Source: DATKCJ01 sp035513275
GTDB taxonomy: Bacteria > Verrucomicrobiota > Verrucomicrobiia > Opitutales > Opitutaceae
Length of the DNA: 22,360 bases
Reading direction: 5' to 3'
Assembly: GCA_035513275.1 (NCBI GenBank)
Contig: DATKCJ010000039.1
Span: 1 to 22,360 of the forward strand
The notes below the pieces were generated by a model. The model was not told where the DNA came from and did not search any database. It was given only the letters and a program-made list of their open reading frames with translations. Shown here piece after piece: positions 15,180 to 20,467 of this stretch; position 1 is the stretch's first letter; every line of letters starts with the position of its first letter. The translations under genes and the position numbers were made by a program.

Positions 15180-15192
15180 TACTGCTTGATTC

Positions 15193-16047
15193 CTAGAACT
15201 TCAACGCGCGGAGGTAGGCAACCGAGAGCGGGATATTGTCCAGCGGCGCGGATGATTCGTCCTCGATGATGAAATACTTCGCGCCGACCTTTTCCGCGGT
15301 GCTCAGCACGGCGGGCCAGTCGATCGCGCCGGTGCCGACGGCGACGTTGTCACTTTCGGGTGCGCTGCCCGTGGTGAGCCCCGTCGGCGCGCCCTTGCGA
15401 ATGTCCTTTATGTGAAGGCCCATCCAGCGGCCCGCGTATTTGTTGAGCAGTGCGACTGGATCTCCGCCGCCGTGCACGACCCAGAACACATCCATCTCGA
15501 AGCAGACATCGTCGGGGTTGCACGCGCGGATCAGATCATCGAGGAGCGTCTCGCCGGGCGTGGCGGTGGGATGAAATTCATAGCCGTGCGGGTGGTAGCC
15601 GAACTTGATGCCGGCGGCACGAAACGCGGCGCCCGCACGGTTGAAGTCGACGACTGCCTTTTCCATGTTAGCGCGCGTGAACTCGCCATCGTGCGGGATC
15701 CACGGGCAGATCACGAAGTCGAGCCCGAGTTCCTTCGCAGTGGCGACTGAGGCGTCGAGGTCGTCGACAAGAGCCTCATAGCCGATGTGCGCGCTCGGCA
15801 TCTTCAGGCCGCGCTCGGCCAGAGCGGCGAGCACCGCAGCGGAGTCGAGCCCGGGCGTCACGAGTCCGCCTTCGATCTCGGGAATGCTCCAGCCTTTCAC
15901 ATGGTCGAGCGAGGAGTGGAAGCCGTGAGCCTTCGTATTTTCGCGCAGGCTCCACATCTGGAGACCGAGGTGGTCGTCGACGCCGGCGGATGCGGCGGCG
16001 GAAATGAGAATCGCGAGCAGAGCGGGCAGGAGGCGGAGTAGTTTCAT
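15193..16047 (-). CDS. Exported sugar phosphate isomerase/epimerase-like TIM barrel
   Basis: A 284-aa protein of the xylose-isomerase-like AP_endonuc_2 family with a signal peptide (MKLLRLLPALLAILISAAAS, 1-20). Family motifs are GLQMWSLRENTKAHG, LDFVICPWIPHDGE, FGYHPHGYEFHP, VCFEMDVFWVVHGGGDP, WMGLHIKDIRKG and KYFIIEDESSAP. Metal-binding and base residues expected for the barrel (His and Glu of YHPHGYEF, Asp of FEMD, His of LHIKD, Glu of IIEDE) are present, so it should be catalytically competent, probably as a periplasmic sugar isomerase, epimerase or 3-keto-sugar enzyme; the substrate is unknown. An in-frame ATG exists 48 bases upstream, but the start at 16047 gives the signal peptide. Leader CTCCCCAACCCCAAA, no Shine-Dalgarno. 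Confidence 0.92.
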   Translation of the reverse strand: MKLLRLLPALLAILISAAASAGVDDHLGLQMWSLRENTKAHGFHSSLDHVKGWSIPEIEGGLVTPGLDSAAVLAALAERGLKMPSAHIGYEALVDDLDASVATAKELGLDFVICPWIPHDGEFTRANMEKAVVDFNRAGAAFRAAGIKFGYHPHGYEFHPTATPGETLLDDLIRACNPDDVCFEMDVFWVVHGGGDPVALLNKYAGRWMGLHIKDIRKGAPTGLTTGSAPESDNVAVGTGAIDWPAVLSTAEKVGAKYFIIEDESSAPLDNIPLSVAYLRALKF

Positions 16048-16330
16048 TTTGGGGTTGGGGAGCATGAGTCTGCCACCGTGGCCGAACCGCGCCAACTCCT
16101 ATTCGTGTGCGGCCGAAGGGAGAGTGGGTCCTGCTGCGCACCGAAGCTCCAACCGCCAAGCTACAGTGAATCAGCAGACTCCAATCGCCCAACTCGATGA
16201 TTCGCAGTTGAAGCTTCTCTGAAGTTTGGAGCTTGGACGTTGGACTTTTCCACGCTGCGTGGCAGCCGCAGCCCCGATGCGAGCGGCTCTGCTGGCCAGC
16301 AGAGTGCGCTACTCGACTCGCCCGCCTCGC
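16048..16330. repeat. Spacer with heptamer-periodic DNA
   Basis: No gene is seen in these 283 bases. GTTTGGA, GCTTGGA and CGTTGGA follow each other at 16224-16244 with an exact 7-base period, and the opposite strand shows the same type (TCCAACC GCCAAGC at 16148-16161, with CCAATCGCCCAACTC further on). The left end must contain the isomerase promoter. Confidence 0.6.
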
Positions 16331-16552
16331 TCAGCCCTTGCGCATCACCATCGCGCCGCCGACCACGATCAGCAGGGCGCCGCCGGCATAATACCAGACG
16401 TGATCCGCGACGCGGGCCTTGCCGTCGATCTCGTTCTTCAAGTCGGCGAGGCCTTCCTCGGTTTTGCCTGCAATGGATTCGGAACGGTTGTAGCCAGTGT
16501 AGACCAGCCAGCCGCCGCCGACGATGAGAACGATGCCGAGGAGTTTTTTCAT
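16331..16552 (-). CDS. DUF3185 family small membrane protein
   Basis: A 73-aa protein with two transmembrane segments: KKLLGIVLIVGGGWLVYTGY (residues 2-21) and YYAGGALLIVVGGAMVMRKG at the C-terminus, joined by a charged loop (SESIAGKTEEGLADLKNE). The pattern LLGIVLIVGG, then Y-(N)xSES, matches DUF3185, small inner-membrane proteins of unknown role. The start at 16552 is chosen because the sequence begins directly with the TM segment; the longer open frame upstream is Arg-rich. It lies 59 bases after the two-TM protein gene in the same direction and may be the last gene of that unit. No Shine-Dalgarno. Confidence 0.82.
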   Translation of the reverse strand: MKKLLGIVLIVGGGWLVYTGYNRSESIAGKTEEGLADLKNEIDGKARVADHVWYYAGGALLIVVGGAMVMRKG

Positions 16553-16611
16553 GAGACGGAGCCTACGGGGTCCGCGGCGAATTGCAGCTACTCTTCTCGA
16601 ATCGCTGCGCT

Positions 16612-16953
16612 TCACCCGCGCATACGTCGTCGCGCGTAAACCGTGAGGGCCACGATTCCGAGCCCGACGCCGATCGTCCATTTCCAGGTGAATGGCGGTG
16701 CCACGAAGTAGAGGAACGGCGAGAGGAAGACGAGGGTGACGAGTGTCGCGAGCGCGACATCGCGAAGGAAGGACAACGCGGTCTGTCTGCGTTCGCGCGG
16801 CGGCGAATCCAAAACGGCGGCCGTAAGCTGGAGCGCGTTCTGCGAAGGCAGGCCGGGTGCGAGCGGAGGTGGCCGGAATCGTGGCACGCGACGGCGATGC
16901 CTGCGACCGGGCGGGCTGAGTTTCAAGGGAGGCGTGAGAATAGCGGTGAACAT
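16612..16953 (-). CDS. Hypothetical protein with two transmembrane segments
   Basis: A 113-aa frame. The first 55 residues are Pro/Arg-rich and low in information; the second half is protein-like with two TM segments, DVALATLVTLVFLSPFLYFV (about 65-84) and TIGVGLGIVALTVY (about 93-106), and a basic tail (ARRRMRG), giving a short hairpin membrane protein. I do not recognise a family. It starts 40 bases after the homocysteine S-methyltransferase stop codon, with a leader (AAAGAAACACACCC) of the same C/A type as the neighbouring genes, which supports it as a real gene. The true start might be downstream of 16953. Confidence 0.6.
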   Translation of the reverse strand: MFTAILTPPLKLSPPGRRHRRRVPRFRPPPLAPGLPSQNALQLTAAVLDSPPRERRQTALSFLRDVALATLVTLVFLSPFLYFVAPPFTWKWTIGVGLGIVALTVYARRRMRG

Positions 16954-16993
16954 GGGTGTGTTTCTTTGAAAGTGTCGTTTGGTTCGGAGAGCT

Positions 16994-17971
16994 TCAGTGC
17001 GAGCCAGCGGGCGCGTGCGCCGCTGCGGACTCGTCGTCGTGGAATTGGTTGCAGATGGACTCGATGTGCCGGTGGTCTGTGCCGCAGCAGCCGCCGAGAA
17101 TGTGCAGATTGGGCAGGAGCTGGCGCAGGCTGCGGTATTGCGCGCCGAGTTCGTGCGGGTTTCCGGCGTCGAGCTCGGTGCTCTCGTCGAGCTCGGAGTG
17201 GCTGCGGTGGGAGGCGTTGGCGCGCAGGCCCCGGATCCGCGAGAGCCACGGAGCGCCGAGCGGAAGCGCGTCGCGAAAGTGCGTCGGGTGTGCGCAATTG
17301 ATCATGTAGTAGGCGGGCGCGACCGCGGCGACGGTGTCGACGGAGTCGATCGCCTCGGCGAGCGTGTGCCCGGTGGGGAGTCGGCCGTCGGTCTCTGTCG
17401 TGAACGATATCACGGATGGGATGCCGAGCGCGGCTGCCGCGTCGGCCACGCCGATGGCCTCCTCGATGTAGTTCATCGTGATGGCCGAGATGATGTCGGC
17501 GCCGGAGTCGAAGTAGGTGCGGACCTGGGGGCCGTGGTAGGCGGCGGCTTCGCGGGCGGACATGAGCTGGCCGGGTTTGTAGCCGTCGCCGCGCGGACCG
17601 ACGCCTCCACTGATCACGACCGGTGTTTCAGGACTCTCGAACTCCTCGCGCAGGCTGTGCATGAGGCCGAGTGCGTCGCGGTTTGCGTTCGTGAGTTCCG
17701 CGGGCGTGTAGCCGAGTTTCGTCGACCAGTCGGGGCTGGCGCGCCATGTGGGACTTTCGAGTATGAAGCCGGTGCGGTTGCGGAGCGCGAGTTCCAGGTA
17801 GCGGCGGTAGTAGCGCTCGAGGACCGCGCGCCCGGCAGCGTCCTTGAGAAGCGTGAATGCCGCAAAGGCGGGAAGTTCGATCCCCTCGTGGAAGATGAGC
17901 GTGGTTTCCAGACCGCCGTCAGTGAGGAAGACGCGGTCGGTCTGGTGGGGCAGGACTGTGGTGGTGTTCAT
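16994..17971 (-). CDS. Homocysteine S-methyltransferase family protein
   Basis: A 325-aa cytoplasmic enzyme of the Pfam S-methyl_trans family, which transfers a methyl group from a donor such as S-methylmethionine, methyl-tetrahydrofolate or betaine to homocysteine or a related thiol. It begins with the family motif VFLTDGGLETTL. The zinc ligands are C226 (YYMINCAHPTHF) and C295/C296 (HILGGCCGTDHRHI). VVISGGVGPRGDGY and IISAITMNYIEEA are also typical. Length and motifs match the stand-alone short form (MmuM-like) rather than MetH, as there is no cobalamin domain. It follows the TolB-like/TPR gene by 65 bases across a tandem stem-loop and is probably in the same transcript. Leader CAAACAACATCCTC, no Shine-Dalgarno. 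Confidence 0.93.
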   Translation of the reverse strand: MNTTTVLPHQTDRVFLTDGGLETTLIFHEGIELPAFAAFTLLKDAAGRAVLERYYRRYLELALRNRTGFILESPTWRASPDWSTKLGYTPAELTNANRDALGLMHSLREEFESPETPVVISGGVGPRGDGYKPGQLMSAREAAAYHGPQVRTYFDSGADIISAITMNYIEEAIGVADAAAALGIPSVISFTTETDGRLPTGHTLAEAIDSVDTVAAVAPAYYMINCAHPTHFRDALPLGAPWLSRIRGLRANASHRSHSELDESTELDAGNPHELGAQYRSLRQLLPNLHILGGCCGTDHRHIESICNQFHDDESAAAHAPAGSH

Positions 17972-18000
17972 GAGGATGTTGTTTGTTCATCCCCATGGGC

Positions 18001-18040
18001 GTGAGGCGCGGCCTCACAATGTGAGGTCGTGTCGCCTCAC
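18001..18040 (-). promoter_or_regulatory. Four-arm GTGAGG/CCTCAC structure between two genes
   Basis: GTGAGGC (18001-18007) and GCCTCAC (18011-18017) are perfect inverted arms with a 3-base loop; GTGAGG (18021-18026) and CCTCAC (18035-18040) make a second stem. Because the arms are alike, the middle pair (2 with 3, around AAT) and the outer pair (1 with 4) can form instead. The last arm covers the TGA stop of the upstream TPR gene (18039-18037). Arms 1-3 begin 10 bases apart. It may be an attenuator, an mRNA-stability element, or a protein-binding array. Confidence 0.7.
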
Positions 18041-19809
18041 AACTGCCACGCGGTCGGCTGCTCGGGCTGGTAGCAACAAAAGGTGCCGGTTTGGATCGAG
18101 TTCGCGAGATGCCGCGAGAGAGGCGGGTGCACCTCGCCGATCTTTTTCACGGCGTTGCGAATCCGCCAGGTGACAGCCGTACGCGCGCGCTCGTCGCTGG
18201 CTCCTGTCTTGCGAAGGCGCCCGCCGAGACCGGAGGACTTGCGCAGCTCGGCGATCAGCGCGTCTCGCTCCTCCTCGAGCTTCTTTGCGCGAGCAATTTG
18301 GTCGGCTTCCGCGGCGGCGGTGATTTCCTCTTCGAGTTCCGCCAGTCGTTTGCGGTAGGTCCGCCGGGCCTTTTCGTCGAGGACCTCGATGCCGGCGGAC
18401 TTGACCGCGAGCCCGGCGAGCTCGGCGCTGTGAATCTCCTGCCCGGGAGCGGCAAGGAGCTTCGCGATGTCGTGGAAGCCGCGCAGCTCGGGCATCTGCG
18501 CGACATGGTGATCGTAGGCGAGCATCCAGAGCGCGCCCTCGCGGCGGAATGCGTTCGCGACCGGCCAGTCCACAAGCGCGGACGTGCGCTCATAGTCGCC
18601 CTCGAGACCGGCGAGCCGCAGGCCCTCCGCGAGGTGGGCGGTGTCCTCCTCGCGACGGAACGGGTTCACATGAAGCGTCCATGTAAGCAATTCCCCGCGC
18701 GAGGGCTGGCGCTCTTTCACGATGCGCTTTGCGAAGTCTTCGCGGAACTCGGCGAGATGGCGCGCGGCCTCCTTCGTGTTTCCGAGGAGCGCACTGGCTG
18801 CCGCCTCGTAGGCGGGAGTGTCGACGATCGCACCCGGCGGCGCTTTGTTTGCGCGCTCGAGCGCCTCCTCGTAGCGACGGAGCGCGAAGAGGATGACTGT
18901 GCCGTAGTAGTGGACCGACGCCGTCGGGAACGGGTTGAGCTCGAGTGCGCGCTCGAAGAACTGCATGCCGCGCGCAGCGTCGCCGTCGAACGTGTGGCAG
19001 AGCGAAAGCTGCTTGAGGATGTCTGCGTTGTTCGGCGCAAGCGCGTGTGCGTGCTCCAGCCGGGCCGCTGCGCGATCGAACTCGCGGCGGTATTGCTCGA
19101 TGCGGGCGAGGATGACCTGGCAAACGGCGTCGTCCGGATCGAGTGCCTCCGCGCGCATCGCGTGATCGTAGCATGCCTTCTCGCTGGACTCCCAACCCTC
19201 CCACGCCTGGCAGCTCCATTCGTTGAAGTGTGAGAGCGAAATCCCCGCGTGCGCCCGGGCGTAGTGCGGATCCAGTTTGAGCGCCTGCTCGAAATACCGG
19301 CGTCCCTCCTCGTCGGATTCCGCGGTGCCGCGCTGCAGGCACTCCATCCCGCGCAACCAGCACTCGTAGGTTTCCAGGCTCGCGGGCGGTCGCCTGCGCG
19401 CGCTCGCGAGCAGCGACGCATCCACTTGAAGCGCCAGCGCGTTTGTGACCTTTGCGGCTATCTCGTCGTGCGCCGCCGGCAAGTCTGCGCTGTCGAAACG
19501 ACCGGCCCAGAGTTGCCGCGCGCTCGCGGCCTCAATGAGCCGCACGTTGAATCGCAGGGAGTCTTCCCACCGCCGCAGCGTCCCGTTCAAGAGGTATTTC
19601 GCGCCGACCCGCGCGGCGAGGGCGGCGTCTCCGCCATCGAGTGCCCCCACGGCGGTCACGGAATCGGCTGAGATCACGCCCAGCGAAGGAAACCGTGACA
19701 TCTCCGACAAGAGGTCGTGCAAGAATCCGGTCGCCAACCGCGCATCTTCGGGATTGGCGGAGAGGTTCTCGAATGGAAGCAGCGCGATTGTAACGAGGTT
19801 GCCGGTCAT
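18037..19809 (-). CDS. TolB-like/TPR protein with conserved C-terminal module
   Basis: A 590-aa protein. Residues ~4-130 form a FlgO/TolB-like N-terminal domain (VTIALLPFENLSANPEDARL, GAKYLLNGTLRRWEDSLRFN), as found in CadC-like and adenylate-cyclase-linked TPR proteins. Residues ~140-380 are TPRs (RRYFEQALKLDPHYARAHAG, GMQFFERALELNP). The last ~107 residues (484-590) hold a coiled coil (YRKRLAELEEEI, AKKLEEERDALIAELRK), a GLGGR linker, then ERARTAVTWRIRNAVKKIGE, HPPLSRHLANSIQTGTFCCY. That last module recurs, from memory, at the C-terminus of regulators and AAA proteins in several phyla. The usual N-terminal winged helix of CadC-like proteins is absent. No signal peptide or TM segment. Start 19809 puts the TolB-like domain at the N-terminus; an upstream in-frame ATG (19878) is possible. 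First gene of the unit leading to the methyltransferase. Confidence 0.87.
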   Translation of the reverse strand: MTGNLVTIALLPFENLSANPEDARLATGFLHDLLSEMSRFPSLGVISADSVTAVGALDGGDAALAARVGAKYLLNGTLRRWEDSLRFNVRLIEAASARQLWAGRFDSADLPAAHDEIAAKVTNALALQVDASLLASARRRPPASLETYECWLRGMECLQRGTAESDEEGRRYFEQALKLDPHYARAHAGISLSHFNEWSCQAWEGWESSEKACYDHAMRAEALDPDDAVCQVILARIEQYRREFDRAAARLEHAHALAPNNADILKQLSLCHTFDGDAARGMQFFERALELNPFPTASVHYYGTVILFALRRYEEALERANKAPPGAIVDTPAYEAAASALLGNTKEAARHLAEFREDFAKRIVKERQPSRGELLTWTLHVNPFRREEDTAHLAEGLRLAGLEGDYERTSALVDWPVANAFRREGALWMLAYDHHVAQMPELRGFHDIAKLLAAPGQEIHSAELAGLAVKSAGIEVLDEKARRTYRKRLAELEEEITAAAEADQIARAKKLEEERDALIAELRKSSGLGGRLRKTGASDERARTAVTWRIRNAVKKIGEVHPPLSRHLANSIQTGTFCCYQPEQPTAWQL

Positions 19810-19899
19810 CGGTGGTGACGCGTTGTGCTCGAGTGTCGAACGTGACGAGAATCCGTCGCGCGTTGGCGTCGAGTGCAAGCCAGAAGGACCGGAGGCGAG

Positions 19900-20037
19900 T
19901 TACTCCAAGACCCTTGCGCGAAGCTCGCCGGCATCGAGCGTCTCGAAGAGCTCGATGATGTTGGGAAACCACCACTGGCGTGCACGAACGCAAGCAGTAG
20001 GGTTGAGGTCCGTCAAACGGTTGAGCGTGAAGGATGC
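19900..20037 (-). pseudogene. Possible C-terminal gene remnant
   Basis: On the minus strand a frame ending in TAA (19902-19900) reads SASFTLNRLTDLNPTACVRA followed by RQWWFPNIIELFETLDAGEL and RARVLE, which looks like a true protein end. Upstream it runs into the palindromic element at 20050-20153, so any front part is gone or lies elsewhere. I do not recognise the family, and the stretch is short, so it may be chance. Confidence 0.3.
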
Positions 20038-20049
20038 CGATTCGTATTT

Positions 20050-20153
20050 TGTGGGTCGGGCTTCACGCCCGAATCGGTGCGGTTGCTGTCGGGACCCGAG
20101 GCGGACTCACAGCCGGAGGGCGACTCGGAGTCGGGCATAAAGCCCGACCCACA
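20050..20153. repeat. 104-bp compound palindrome with 23-bp arms
   Basis: The left arm (20050-20072, starting TGTGGGTCGGGCTT) pairs with the right arm (20131-20153, ending AAGCCCGACCCACA) at 21 of 23 positions, with a 58-base middle. Each arm also folds on itself (CGGGC..GCCCG), and the middle contains TCGGGACCCGA (20089-20099), a perfect 11-base palindrome. It is the same family as 15041-15108. Confidence 0.88.
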
Positions 20154-20467
20154 GCATGCAGACTCAATGTCAAACAAAGGCGGTGCTACCTGGCTCGTCA
20201 TCCCAAATTCGGGACGCGTGAATTTCATTTTCAGACCGGGCGGCGCAATGGTGCCGCGGTTGAGTCTGGCAGAGCGCGATGCTCTCCAAGCAGTTGCATC
20301 CGGAGCCGGCGTTGGCACCGGATTTGCAACCAAGCGGTGGTCGAACCGATGCGTTGCCGCACATCCGTCCCGCCGTCCGTGACCGCACCCGTTGCCGGGT
20401 CGTCGCGGGGGCCGACCCTCCACCAACATCCCAAACCTGATCGCGCCCGTTGAGGCGCCGACGAGAC
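20154..20467. other. Spacer upstream of the second ADOP gene
   Basis: These 314 bases show no gene. TCCCAAATTCGGGA near 20203-20216 is a near-perfect palindrome. The promoter of the rightward permease should be here, but I could not fix it. Confidence 0.4.

Noticed and set aside
8621..15180. TTCGTG arrays as a CRISPR array
   Set aside because: The repeats are 25-29 bases with 9-10 base internal periods, scattered singly and inverted, with no regular spacers and no cas genes.
16979..18004. 341-codon frame on the plus strand over the methyltransferase
   Set aside because: Val/Gly/Arg-rich shadow of a gene with intact zinc-binding cysteines on the other strand.
16994..18040. SAM or cobalamin riboswitch ahead of the methyltransferase
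   Set aside because: The leader is only 65 bases, holds simple repeated stem arms, and shows none of the conserved riboswitch cores.
18091..19233. 380-codon frame on the plus strand over the TolB-like/TPR gene
   Set aside because: Leu/Arg/Glu-rich antisense shadow of a recognisable TPR protein.
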